From contig NZ_LMVP01000312.1 in NCBI RefSeq assembly GCF_002287235.1, forward strand, positions 1 through 34,385: a DNA stretch of 34,385 nucleotides, written 5' to 3'. The translations under genes were made by a program, and so were the position numbers. This document shows positions 25,579-34,029 of the stretch, one piece after another. Position 1 is the stretch's first letter, and each line of letters opens with the position of its first letter. Below the pieces are notes generated by a model. That model ran no database searches, was not told the DNA's origin, and worked only from the letters and a program-made list of their open reading frames with translations. This stretch comes from Methanosarcina spelaei. Its GTDB lineage: Archaea; Halobacteriota; Methanosarcinia; Methanosarcinales; Methanosarcinaceae.

Positions 25579-25949
25579 TATAATATCGTTTTAGGACCTC
25601 ACATTGCCTGGAACTTCTGGTTTCCTAATGAAAGGCTTCTCTCAAACAGCTCCTGATAAGAATATCGTACTTGTAGATACATGAGTTTGTTCAACCATAC
25701 CCTCCTCCTCTACTATCCTGTTACCGTAGATAGCAGATGTCTGATGAGTTACCATAGATAGCAGATGTCTGATGAGTTACCACAGATAGCAGATGCCTGA
25801 TAATCTGGACTTTTTTGGTGACCTGAGTTTCATTTTTAAGAGAAAGCAAAAAACGAAAATAAAAAACCAAAGAAAAAATTTTAAAAAATGATATAAAAAG
25901 TAATAACGTCTTCGATGCTATCTTCATTCTTTTTACATAAATTCCAGTT
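25579..25949. other. Intergenic region between the MITE-like element and marker 8 gene
   Basis: No convincing gene. It holds a 28-bp repeat (25720-25803) and T-rich DNA. A minus-strand frame (25721-25927, 68 residues with a hydrophobic N-terminus) runs through the repeat but lacks a ribosome binding site and was not accepted. Confidence 0.45.
25720..25803. repeat. Three-copy 28-bp tandem repeat
   Basis: Copies at 25720-25747, 25748-25775 and 25776-25803 share GTTACC, AGATAGCAGATG and CTGAT(G/A)A. Copies one and two differ at one base. It lies downstream of the marker 8 gene. Confidence 0.88.
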
Positions 25950-26798
25950 TTACTTCAGTTCTTTTGGCTGTTTGTGATCAGGCAGCACAGGCAGAGCCAT
26001 GGTATTGATCAAAATTGGGCTCTGAATATCCTTTGCCCTTTCGATCACAAGTTCTTTTCCTTTCTGGGTAAGGGCAAAAAGCGGAACTGCAGTTCCTACC
26101 TGGGCAAGAGGCTTTACAATGTCTCTGATAGGCTTTGAGGCACAGCTGGTCACAATGTCTGAATTTTCCACAAGGTTCTCTGCTTCTTCCCTGCTTAGAC
26201 CTGTTACATGTACGCCAATTACTATCAAATCAAGCCCAAGCTCGGCTTCAAGTTTTCTTAACTCTTTTGCGGTTGCAGCGAAAGCTGCTGTTACTGCAAT
26301 CTTTTTGTACCCGAGTTCTGCTGCCTTTTTAACTCCTGCAATAGGGTCCATTTTTGCAGTTGAGGGGTCAAGCACAATTCCGCCACGTTCCTGGATACCG
26401 TTTATAATAGCATCGATTGGTTCGGTTTCGACCAGGCCTGACATCCTGCCGCCCATGCCCTGAACGAGAGTAGGGTTATTGGAAATTACAGTTCCTGCAC
26501 CTTCACAGGCAGTTACGGTTGTATCAAGCAAACCCCTGCTCAGGCCTGTCATCATGACTTCCGATGCTCCGAAACCCACAAAGTCCTCAAGTTCCAGCCT
26601 GCGTTTGTCAGTAAACATTCCGAAGTCGCTGATCCTGAATTCCATGTTCTTCTTGACTTCTTCAGGGGTGATTTTCTTGATCCCACGGATTTTGGCAAAG
26701 AGAGGGCACCATTCGACTTCAGGCTCTCCTACTTCTATAACCTTTCCATCTTTTACGACGACTCTTGTTTTTCCAAGCAATTCCATTATATGAGGCAT
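25950..26798 (-). CDS. Methanogenesis marker protein 8 (DUF2099)
   Basis: The 282-residue protein matches the methanogenesis marker 8 family, found in methanogens that carry methyl-coenzyme M reductase. Its role is not established. Conserved-looking stretches include VEWCPLFAKIRGI, FGMFTDKRRLEL, VGFGASEVMMTGL, VTACEGAGTVI, GMGGRMSGLVETEP, VLDPSTAKMDPIAGVKKA and DIVTSCASKPIRD, with several cysteines that might bind metal. AAAGGTGG precedes the ATG at 26798, so this start is preferred over an in-frame TTG at 26822. A TATA-like box lies about 85 bases upstream. It is monocistronic and soluble. Confidence 0.92.
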   Translation of the reverse strand: MPHIMELLGKTRVVVKDGKVIEVGEPEVEWCPLFAKIRGIKKITPEEVKKNMEFRISDFGMFTDKRRLELEDFVGFGASEVMMTGLSRGLLDTTVTACEGAGTVISNNPTLVQGMGGRMSGLVETEPIDAIINGIQERGGIVLDPSTAKMDPIAGVKKAAELGYKKIAVTAAFAATAKELRKLEAELGLDLIVIGVHVTGLSREEAENLVENSDIVTSCASKPIRDIVKPLAQVGTAVPLFALTQKGKELVIERAKDIQSPILINTMALPVLPDHKQPKELK

Positions 26799-26880
26799 AG
26801 TTCCACCTTTAAAGCTGAGCAAAAATATGACTGTTAAGAAACTAAAATTAGGTAAAAATAACAGTTAAGGTTTGTGACTA

Positions 26881-26890
26881 TCTATATAAT
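26881..26890 (-). promoter_or_regulatory. Probable TATA box for the marker 8 gene
   Basis: On the minus strand this reads ATTATATAGA, about 85 bases before the ATG, giving a leader of roughly 60 bases. Sequence-only inference. Confidence 0.3.
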
Positions 26891-27008
26891 AGTTTTTGGT
26901 TTTGTGGATTTTTGATTTTTATTTTCGCCTTGATGTAGAAACTTTCACTGATATGAGTTTACTTTTGAGTTAAAAGTACAAAATTCATTGAAAAAAATGA
27001 AATAGTTA

Positions 27009-29564
27009 TTAATCAGATTCTTCAAGTTCCTTCAATAGATGTTTACAAAAGTTAATTATCTTTAAGTCTTCAATAGTCTTTCCAATAGCAAGGGATTCCC
27101 TTAAAAGCTTGATTGCTGTTCTTGCCTCTCCAATATCACTATATATTAATCCTAGATTTCCAAGCCGTCTTCCCTCCCCTCGCCTATCTCCTATTTCTTG
27201 GGAAATTATCAATGCCTGTTCATAATATTCAATTGCTTTTCCTGTTTCGCCTAGATCACGATATGCATTCCCTAGATTTACAAGACAATTTCCTTCTCCG
27301 CGTCTGTCTCCAAGTTCCTGGGAGATTTTTATTGCTTGTTTACAATATTGAATTGCTTTTTTCAGTTCACCTAGATCAAAATATGTTGATCCTATATTTA
27401 CAAGACATTTTCCTTCTCCGCGTCTGTTTCCAATTTCTCTGAAAATTTTAAGCGCTTGTTCATAATATTCAATTGCTTTTCTCGGTTTGCCCAGATCGCT
27501 ATATACTAACCCCAGATTTCCAACACTATTTCCTTCTCCATATCTGTCCCCGGCATTCCTGAAGATTTCCAGTGCCTGTCCATAATATTCAATTGCTTTT
27601 CCTGTTTCTCCTAGATCAATATATGCTAATCCCATGTTTCCAAGTTGATTACCTTCTCTGTATTTATCCCCAATTTCTTGGGAGATTCTTATTGCCTGCT
27701 CGTAATATTCAATTGCTTTTCTCAGGTATCCAAGCTGCTGATATGTAAGTCCAAGGTCACCAAAAACAAAACTCTTCATTTCTTTGCTTAAAAGAATTTC
27801 ATCGTTAAGAGGATCTGGTGGCAATAATTGTCTGTACAATGTTATGAGTGTAGTATAGTTTCCCCAAATATCAAGATAAACATGTAGATTTGAGTGAAGG
27901 ATAATCTTTGCAGCTAGATCATATTCTTCTGCTTTGCAGGCGTGATGATGGGCTTCGATTATCGACTGAAGTTCTTCTTTTTTGGTTGGATTTTCCGGTA
28001 GTGGGAGGGAAAGGTAATATTTTACTGCAAGCACATGAGCTTCTTTTTTGTTTTTCAGGTCTTCATAAGAAAATTCTTGGACTAAAGGATGGAGCCAATA
28101 GTTTCCATTACGATCAGTTTCGAGAAGGGATTTATCTAATAGAGCATCAACAGAATCAACGGGAGTGCTGTCTGTAAACATTATTTTGATTGCTTCCAGA
28201 GGTTCAGGCTGACGATAGACCGCAATGCGCTCAAGTAATTCTTTTTCTCCGCCGACCAATTTGTCAAAGAGGAACCTTGCACTTTTAATTCGGTCTTTCT
28301 GGTGCTTTCTAAAAAGACTGAGATCTTTTAATATATTCTCTGCGGTATGTTTTCTCGCGAGTCCGGCAAGAAGTTTTAATGAGAATGGATGTCCGTCTAT
28401 GTTTGTTACAAGGGATTCCAGAATTTTTAATTCAACGCTTTCAAAGCCATTTTCTTTCAGGTAGCTTATAGCAAAGTTTTGTTTAAGACCTCTTATTTGT
28501 TGCTTATTTTCATCCTCAAGCTCATCGATAAGGTATTCTCCGTTATCAAGTAACGGCATAACTCGACTGGTTAGAATAACCGTTGCATTATGAGTATTAT
28601 CCCTGAGAGACCTAAATAAAAGGCCAAGACCTGAATCTATGAAATTCTGTTTCTCATTGATTATGTAACTCAGGTCATCAAAAACCAGCCATAAAGATTC
28701 TCTTTTTCTCAGTTCTTCAGTAAGTCTATTTATATCGGTATTTCCAGCCGGTCTTTTGCCTTTGAAGCTCAGGATTTCGGGGGCTTTCAGATAAGCTGCA
28801 AGTGCTTCAAGCACATCTTCAAGCTTTGCATCTCTATTATGATAAAAGTTAAGCCAGAATGGTTCTGGAACGCCTGTCGGCCTGAAGTTAACAAGAACAC
28901 GTGCTAGAGTCGTTTTTCCAACGCCTGCAATGCCGCTGAAAAGAAGGATTTTGTTTTTCGGAAGGTGCTTGAGAGCTGAAGACAACTCTTCTGCCCTATT
29001 TTCAGTAACAAATTTTACGAGATTTTCGGAATAATCCGGCAGAACAGAAGAGCTGTAACTTTTTAGGACTTCCTGCTGAATTTCTTCCTGTCTCTTCCAG
29101 TCCATGTATTCCTTAATTTTTATCAGTTCCTCACCTTTTACGCCTTCCAGAGTAAGAATAAGATTATTATCACCGAAAATCAGCTGTTTGACAACATCAA
29201 TGTCAATATTTACATTCACAATGAGTTTTATTTCCTTGGCAAGGTCTGGATCTTTGTTCAGTAATTTCAGGATTTCCTGCTGAAGTTCTTCCTCTGCTTT
29301 TGGATCCTGGGAGTTTCTGAGAACTTTTGTAAGTGCTTTTTCGAGAGAGGCACCCATTTTAGGGCTTATTTTCTCCAGCAAAGCCTGTGCTCTTTTCCCA
29401 CTCTCAGAACCGAGTTTTTCAAATGCTTTTTCATAAATCAAATCCACAAGGACTTCTTTGCCTTTGTCAATTGCGGGTTTTCCTGCAATGGACAGGGCAG
29501 ACAAAGCAGGAATGAGAATATTTGTTGCCTGCTGGGCGAGCTGGGCGAGAGCGGCTGGATCCAT
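27009..29564 (-). CDS. STAND-class NTPase (NB-ARC-like) with C-terminal TPR array
   Basis: The 851-residue protein has three parts. The N-terminal 180 residues are helical (DPAALAQLAQQATNILIPAL at the start) with a short beta segment, VNVNIDIDVVKQLIFGDNN, and no named domain. Residues about 190-480 form a P-loop NTPase: Walker A GIAGVGKTT (about 211-219), Walker B LWLVFDD (about 291-297), sensor-like VILTSR, then GHPFSLKLLAGLA, the GxP-type motif of NB-ARC/STAND proteins. A winged-helix-like region follows. Residues about 595-830 are six TPR units of about 40 residues (AIEYYEQALKIFREIG, GDRRGEGNCLVNLG). Such proteins act as signal-activated oligomeric switches; roles include phage defence and regulation. 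The ATG at 29564 has GGAGGAG just upstream. Confidence 0.9.
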   Translation of the reverse strand: MDPAALAQLAQQATNILIPALSALSIAGKPAIDKGKEVLVDLIYEKAFEKLGSESGKRAQALLEKISPKMGASLEKALTKVLRNSQDPKAEEELQQEILKLLNKDPDLAKEIKLIVNVNIDIDVVKQLIFGDNNLILTLEGVKGEELIKIKEYMDWKRQEEIQQEVLKSYSSSVLPDYSENLVKFVTENRAEELSSALKHLPKNKILLFSGIAGVGKTTLARVLVNFRPTGVPEPFWLNFYHNRDAKLEDVLEALAAYLKAPEILSFKGKRPAGNTDINRLTEELRKRESLWLVFDDLSYIINEKQNFIDSGLGLLFRSLRDNTHNATVILTSRVMPLLDNGEYLIDELEDENKQQIRGLKQNFAISYLKENGFESVELKILESLVTNIDGHPFSLKLLAGLARKHTAENILKDLSLFRKHQKDRIKSARFLFDKLVGGEKELLERIAVYRQPEPLEAIKIMFTDSTPVDSVDALLDKSLLETDRNGNYWLHPLVQEFSYEDLKNKKEAHVLAVKYYLSLPLPENPTKKEELQSIIEAHHHACKAEEYDLAAKIILHSNLHVYLDIWGNYTTLITLYRQLLPPDPLNDEILLSKEMKSFVFGDLGLTYQQLGYLRKAIEYYEQAIRISQEIGDKYREGNQLGNMGLAYIDLGETGKAIEYYGQALEIFRNAGDRYGEGNSVGNLGLVYSDLGKPRKAIEYYEQALKIFREIGNRRGEGKCLVNIGSTYFDLGELKKAIQYCKQAIKISQELGDRRGEGNCLVNLGNAYRDLGETGKAIEYYEQALIISQEIGDRRGEGRRLGNLGLIYSDIGEARTAIKLLRESLAIGKTIEDLKIINFCKHLLKELEESD
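27121..27720 (-). repeat. 120-bp in-frame repeats encoding the TPR units
   Basis: A nearly constant block ending ATATTCAATTGCTTTT recurs at exactly 120-bp spacing, ending at 27240, 27360, 27480, 27600 and 27720 (the 27360 copy reads ATATTGAATTG). Each unit encodes 40 residues of TPR. High DNA similarity between units suggests recent duplication or conversion within the STAND gene. Confidence 0.85.
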
Positions 29565-29691
29565 AAACTCCTCCAATTCTTTTTTGGTATTGGAGGCAAG
29601 TAAAATAAATTTTGTTATTTAGAACGACTGGAATAAAAATTCCACAGATTTTGACTTTATTAGGGTTCCGTTTGATAATATTCGAAAATTT

Positions 29692-29747
29692 CAGCTTTTT
29701 TGCAGACTTCGCGAGAAAGGCCGCTCTCCTTCGTCGAGCGTTGAGTA
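29692..29747 (+). repeat. Hairpin-bearing repeat, copy 1
   Basis: Shares CAG-TTTTTT-GCA, GAAAGGC(C/T)GCTCTCCT and (G/C)GAGCGT with copy 2 at 31674-31725. It includes the stem CGCTC (29722-29726) and GAGCG (29736-29740) around a nine-base loop TCCTTCGTC. The two copies bracket the 498-residue secreted protein gene in the same orientation. Confidence 0.55.
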
Positions 29748-29912
29748 CCCTGGATATTAGAAAGCAGTATTTACAACCGGCTGCTTGAATCTAAAATGAA
29801 AAATGTGCTTTGAAGTTTTGTTAGGTTTTTTGGGTATTTCTGTGATATTATTTTTACAAATTTAGTAAACCAAAACAGGATGGGAGTAAGGAATGATACG
29901 AACTGTTAACTG

Positions 29913-29936
29913 ATTGACTGTCTAAATATAGTCAAT
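29913..29936 (+). promoter_or_regulatory. Inverted repeat over a TATA-like box, operator candidate
   Basis: ATTGACT (29913-29919) and AGTCAAT (29930-29936) are perfect inverted arms with a ten-base spacer containing TCTAAATAT. The TATA-like sequence lies between and into the right arm, so a dimeric regulator bound here could block TBP. The site is 54 bases before the ATG at 29990. Confidence 0.45.
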
Positions 29937-29989
29937 GTTCTGACAAGGTCTCTAATATACAAAATAATAAATTAACTCGGGGGTTATAT

Positions 29990-31486
29990 ATGAAAAATTA
30001 CATATTGGTTATAATACTTGGCTTTTTATTTATATCGTTAACAGAAATTGCTCTCGCAGAGGATGCGAAAACATACGATGCGGAGGCTTTTCGACAGGCT
30101 TTAGAGCAGGATGGGTTCACCGTAAAAGAAGGTGAATTGGGTTACTTTGATTTAATCGGGTTAGTAGAGAAAGGAGTATTACCTTCTGCATACGGAAACA
30201 ATCCAACCACAAAATATGTGGCATATTTCGTTCCGGCGGCAACTGGTCATGAAATAGATGAACGTGTTTCCAGGTTAACAAGTGCACTCGGGATGAGCGG
30301 TAATACAACTCCGTTCTGGAACCTTCGCCCCGATGAAGCTGTTGTTTTCGTGGGAAGAACACCACCGGAGTGCAGGTATTTCAGCTACGATCACTACATA
30401 ATGCACAGGACATTTGGGAACGAGAAGAGATGGCTCTTTTCCAACGTAGCGGATACGGTGAACAACCTGGTTATTAAAACCAAAGGCACTCCAGATAGGT
30501 CTTCCGGAAATCCTTTCAACCAAACCACGGTAATAATTATTACGGCCGACAGAGGCATCGATCAACGCATCCGGGCTGCTGCCGAATCAGCAGGGTATTC
30601 GGACAGTATAATTAATACCCAGGTGCTTCCATCAACAATATTAAACATGGGCCTGGAGAATAACTCCGATACGTTTGCTGCATTTATCCGCCCAGCCTTA
30701 TTCAATGACACGCAGGCTGGCGACGATTACATCAACAATACACCTGCAACTGTTTTCCGGATTACTCCCAACAACACTACGGAGCTGGATCCTTATGATT
30801 ATCCGGAGCTAAGAGTTCGCGGAACTGGAAAAACAGAGTTCGAGCTTACGGATGATCTCGAAGAGCTAAGGACTGCGATTCTCAACAAATATAATAAGTC
30901 GAGTGCCACAGAGCTTCCGACCAGTCAGGCAGTTCCGGTAGGAAGTGACGCTATTCAGAGAGGAATCAATGGTGTAGGGCCCAACAACGATGCCTGCTAT
31001 CTATGGACAGCAAACCAGACTGCCTCCTCGCCGACACCTCCTTTCTTTAACACCTCTCTGTACTATCCTTTCCTGCGAAACCCGGCAATTACTCTGGGCA
31101 ACGATCCCAATGAATTAATAATTGTCTATGGGGTCAACCATGTAGCCACAGGAAAGGCATCGTACTCGAACTTCGCAATATACGGAGCAGATGCGTGGAA
31201 CGGTGTTAGAGCAATTACAGATGCAGATTTCAATGGGTCTGCTGAGGAATATCTCCCCAACAATCCCAACGCGAAATACCTTTATGTCTACAAGCTAGCC
31301 AGGAACTGCAGCGAAAGTGATCAATACTGCTATGAGGTTCCCTATGGTATAGGAACTTATGGAATAGAACTGGATCAGCCTCTTTTCATTGGCTGGAGGG
31401 CCTACCTGGAGAACACTACAAAAACCGGGCCAGCCTACTCAGAGATCGTGTACGACCGGGCTATGAAGTTCGACCCAAAGAGTTAA
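29990..31486 (+). CDS. Secreted protein of unknown family (498 aa)
   Basis: A signal peptide (YILVIILGFLFISLTEIALA, residues 4-23) precedes about 475 residues of mixed alpha/beta character. Landmarks are FRQALEQDGFTVKEGELGYF near the N-terminus, PECRYFSYDHYIMHR, TTVIIITADRGIDQRIRAAA, and in the C-terminal half ELIIVYGVNHVATGKASYSN and IGWRAYLENTTKTGP. Pairs of cysteines in the second half (ARNCSESDQYCYEVP) may form a disulfide. Many N-x-S/T sites fit an exported glycoprotein. No membrane anchor is seen at the C-terminus. I do not recognise the family. GGGGG lies six bases before the ATG. Base composition is higher in GC than the flanks, which could mark a different origin. Confidence 0.75.
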   Translation: MKNYILVIILGFLFISLTEIALAEDAKTYDAEAFRQALEQDGFTVKEGELGYFDLIGLVEKGVLPSAYGNNPTTKYVAYFVPAATGHEIDERVSRLTSALGMSGNTTPFWNLRPDEAVVFVGRTPPECRYFSYDHYIMHRTFGNEKRWLFSNVADTVNNLVIKTKGTPDRSSGNPFNQTTVIIITADRGIDQRIRAAAESAGYSDSIINTQVLPSTILNMGLENNSDTFAAFIRPALFNDTQAGDDYINNTPATVFRITPNNTTELDPYDYPELRVRGTGKTEFELTDDLEELRTAILNKYNKSSATELPTSQAVPVGSDAIQRGINGVGPNNDACYLWTANQTASSPTPPFFNTSLYYPFLRNPAITLGNDPNELIIVYGVNHVATGKASYSNFAIYGADAWNGVRAITDADFNGSAEEYLPNNPNAKYLYVYKLARNCSESDQYCYEVPYGIGTYGIELDQPLFIGWRAYLENTTKTGPAYSEIVYDRAMKFDPKS

Positions 31487-31673
31487 GGTAAAAAGAACTT
31501 GATATTAAGGACAATTCAAGCTCTAGCTGATATGTGTTACCTGCAAACACATATCTTTATTTTTTTGAAAAGCCAGAATATATTTCATAATAATTTTTAT
31601 TATTTAGATAGATTAAAACGGAAATTTTCAGGTTTTGGCTGTTTTAAAATTCTGTCTATAAAAGTAGGAATCC

Positions 31674-31725
31674 CAGTTTTTTCGCATATTATGAAAAGGC
31701 TGCTCTCCTGCGTTGAGCGTAGATA
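31674..31725 (+). repeat. Hairpin-bearing repeat, copy 2
   Basis: Related to copy 1 at 29692-29747. The stem is GCTC (31702-31705) and GAGC (31715-31718) around a nine-base loop TCCTGCGTT. The stem is kept while the loop differs at two bases, which hints at selection on structure. Confidence 0.55.
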
Positions 31726-31810
31726 CGTTTACAACTCTGAAAAGTAAATCGACCTGCTTACGGAAAGAAAATAAAAGTCAGATTAAGCTAGAAAGGACTA
31801 CTGAATAAGA

Positions 31811-31851
31811 GAGGTATTAAAAAGTTAAAAGAGGATATTAAAAAGTTAAAA
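31811..31851. repeat. 20-21 bp direct repeat
   Basis: GAGG(T)ATTAAAAAGTTAAAA occurs twice in tandem (31811-31830 and 31831-31851). It is downstream of paaK. Confidence 0.75.
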
Positions 31852-31904
31852 AGGTCAGGGAATAGGTTTCCCTGATAAATCACTGATTGAGGCTGCACTT
31901 CCGT

Positions 31905-33206
31905 TTAGAGCTGCGGACGTCTGTCGATGATTCTCTTTGCCTTTCCTGCGGTTCTTTCGATGCTGCCTTTCTCAAGGAGCTCGACGTTTGTGCGGATATT
32001 CAGGACGGCTTTAAGTTCGTGCTGGACGTAGTTCTGGACGGCTTTAAGGTCTTTAAGGTCGCCTGTAAAGGCATTATCTTCAAGTTCGACTTCGATTGTG
32101 AGTTCATCGAGCATGTGTTTGTTCCGGTCAAGGATGAGCTGGAAGTGTTCGCCAACCTGTGGGATGCGGGAAATGACGTCCTGGATCTGTGAGGGGAAAA
32201 CATTGATTCCTCTTACTATCATCATATCATCAGCCCTGCCCATGAGGCGGGAAATTCTTGTGGTTGTCCGACCGCATTCGCATTCTGATTCAAGAAGCTT
32301 TGTCATGTCACCTGTACGGTATCGGACGTTGCAGAAGCCTTCTTTGTTGATGGAAGTGAGAACAAGTTCACCTTTTTCACCTTCTGAGACCTGTTCTCCG
32401 TTTTCATCAAGGACTTCGACAAGGAAGTTGTCGCTCCAGATGTGCAGGCCGTCCTGCTCCTGGCATTCGAAACCGATTCCTGGCCCGAACATCTCAGACA
32501 GGCCATAACAGTCATAGGCTTTGAGGTTGAGACGCTTTTCAAGCTGCTTCCGAGTGTTTTCAGACCAGGGCTCACCGCCAAAGACGGCGGCTTTTAAGGA
32601 GAGCTTGTCTATAAGGTCAAGTTCTTCGGCCGTTTCGGCAAGGTAAAATGCATAAGAAGGTGTACAGTGGATTGCAGTTACGCCGAAGTCGATCATCATC
32701 TCGAGTTGCCGGGCAGTATTTCCGGTTGCAGCCGGCACGACCATTGCACCCATTCTTTCGACACCGTAATGAAAACCTATTCCTCCGGTAAAGAGCCCGT
32801 AATTCATTGAGTTCTGAATGGTGTCGCTTTTTGAAAGCCCAATCATTGTAAGATCCCTGGCAATCAGGTCTGACCAGGTCTCAATATCTTTTGCCGTGTA
32901 CCCGACGACCGTGGGCTTTCCGCTGGTTCCGGACGAGGCGTGGATACGTACTATCTCTTCTTTTTTGGCAGCGAAAAGCCCGAAAGGATAGTTGTCCCGA
33001 AGATCGGTTTTCCGCGTAAAAGGCAATTTACGGACATCTTCGAGAGTCTTGATGTCTTCTGGAGTGACTCCGGCGGCTTTATAGTTTTGCCTGTAGAAAG
33101 GAACATTGTCATAGACCAGTTTTACGCTGTATTGAAGGCGTTTTAGCTGTAATTTCTTCAGTTCTTCGGGATTCATTGTTTCGTATTTCGGCTGCCAGTA
33201 TTTCAT
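31905..33206 (-). CDS. paaK: Phenylacetate-CoA ligase (adenylate-forming)
   Basis: Activates phenylacetate or a related aryl acid with ATP and CoA in the cytoplasm. The 433 residues match the PaaK family: N-terminal YDNVPFYRQNYKAAGV, the AMP-binding P-loop HASSGTSGKPTVVGYT at about residues 89-104, GGEPWSENTRKQLE, YDCYGLSEMFGPGI (adenine binding), VRYRTGDMTKLL, and the C-terminal hinge GRADDMMIVRGINVFPSQIQ with its catalytic-loop region ending AGKAKRIIDRRP. In methanogens these enzymes probably help take up or recycle aryl acids for aromatic amino acids, but the true substrate is unknown and no indolepyruvate oxidoreductase genes adjoin it. AAGG eight bases before the ATG supports this start. 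Confidence 0.93.
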   Translation of the reverse strand: MKYWQPKYETMNPEELKKLQLKRLQYSVKLVYDNVPFYRQNYKAAGVTPEDIKTLEDVRKLPFTRKTDLRDNYPFGLFAAKKEEIVRIHASSGTSGKPTVVGYTAKDIETWSDLIARDLTMIGLSKSDTIQNSMNYGLFTGGIGFHYGVERMGAMVVPAATGNTARQLEMMIDFGVTAIHCTPSYAFYLAETAEELDLIDKLSLKAAVFGGEPWSENTRKQLEKRLNLKAYDCYGLSEMFGPGIGFECQEQDGLHIWSDNFLVEVLDENGEQVSEGEKGELVLTSINKEGFCNVRYRTGDMTKLLESECECGRTTTRISRLMGRADDMMIVRGINVFPSQIQDVISRIPQVGEHFQLILDRNKHMLDELTIEVELEDNAFTGDLKDLKAVQNYVQHELKAVLNIRTNVELLEKGSIERTAGKAKRIIDRRPQL

Positions 33207-34029
33207 TAACAGAACCTTCTTTTTTATTTATGAAACCGTTCTCAGGTTGTAATTTTTTAATGCATGAATGCCATGTTTCTACATGTCATGATATATTAAA
33301 TAATCTAATGAGTAATATAAAACATTCGGAAAAATCAGGTGTACTGTAAACTTTTACGCATATAAATATTGTTGAGGGAAGGTATTTGAGTTCGGAGATT
33401 CGAGAAGCCCTAATATTTGTTTGTAAAGGGGAAATAATGAATGTGACTGACTTAGAAATGACTCAAAACTTAAAGAATTTTCGGTATCCTCTGAATGTGG
33501 ATATTTTTAGAAGTGAGGTTTTGCCATTTTTCACATAATCCCTTTATTTCCGCTAATATTTAATAGCATAGCTTATTTCTTTAAAAATTTATATAATAAT
33601 TACTTAAAATCCATTTAATTCTTTGTTTTTATCTAAAGTTGGAATTGGAGTAATAAATAGCTTATTAATTATGAAATAAACTTTATTTGAGCTTTCAAAA
33701 CATAATAAATATTTATGTTTTTATGCAAGTTATGGAAATAAATTACAATAAATTTTAATTTTGAAAGTAAATGTAATATTATATCAATTTTTGAACTTAA
33801 CTCGTATTCAAAGGCATTTTGAAGTATTATTTTAGAGGCTTAAAAAGTAATTTTATGCCAAAATACGTGATTTTGACAGATTTTTTAGATTTTAGAGCAT
33901 TTTTATCAATTTTGGCAGAGCCTCAAGTATATTTGGTACATCAGAACATTTCAGATAGCATATAAAAAATGACTGAAGTTTAACTCCGTTTTACTCCTTT
34001 CGTTATGTCTGCCAAGGATGATTGAAGCT
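33207..34029. other. Long AT-rich spacer upstream of the DUF3795 gene
   Basis: Apart from the small frame at 33437 no gene is seen. A nine-base inverted repeat, TGCCAAAAT (33856-33864) and ATTTTGGCA (33909-33917), encloses 44 bases, but in such AT-rich DNA it may be chance. Confidence 0.4.
33437..33538 (+). CDS. Possible 33-residue small protein or gene remnant
   Basis: An ATG at 33437 follows AAGGGG at 33426-33431, a good ribosome binding site. The product includes NLKNFRYPLNVDIFRSEVLP and stops at 33536-33538. It reads like the first part of a longer protein, perhaps a transposase end, cut short by a stop codon. No domain can be named. Confidence 0.25.
   Translation: MNVTDLEMTQNLKNFRYPLNVDIFRSEVLPFFT

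Larger units (their letters stand above)
29565..29989. other. Divergent promoter region between STAND and secreted-protein genes
   Basis: No gene. It holds the 5' region of both divergent genes, a hairpin element at 29692-29747 also found at 31674-31725, and an inverted repeat at 29913-29936 over a TATA-like sequence. Confidence 0.5.
31487..31904. other. Intergenic region between convergent secreted-protein and paaK genes
   Basis: No accepted gene. It carries hairpin repeat copy 2 (31674-31725) and a 20-bp repeat (31811-31851). An 82-residue frame starting at TTG 31499 was rejected because it has poor composition and crosses the repeat. Confidence 0.5.

Noticed and set aside
25721-25927. 68-codon minus-strand frame over the 28-bp repeat
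   Set aside because: No ribosome binding site; its C-terminal third is just the translated tandem repeat.
31499-31747. 82-codon plus-strand frame after the secreted protein gene
   Set aside because: TTG start, poor composition, and it crosses a dispersed hairpin repeat.
33856-33917. Nine-base inverted repeat TGCCAAAAT / ATTTTGGCA
   Set aside because: Arms are 44 bases apart in very AT-rich DNA and could easily be chance.
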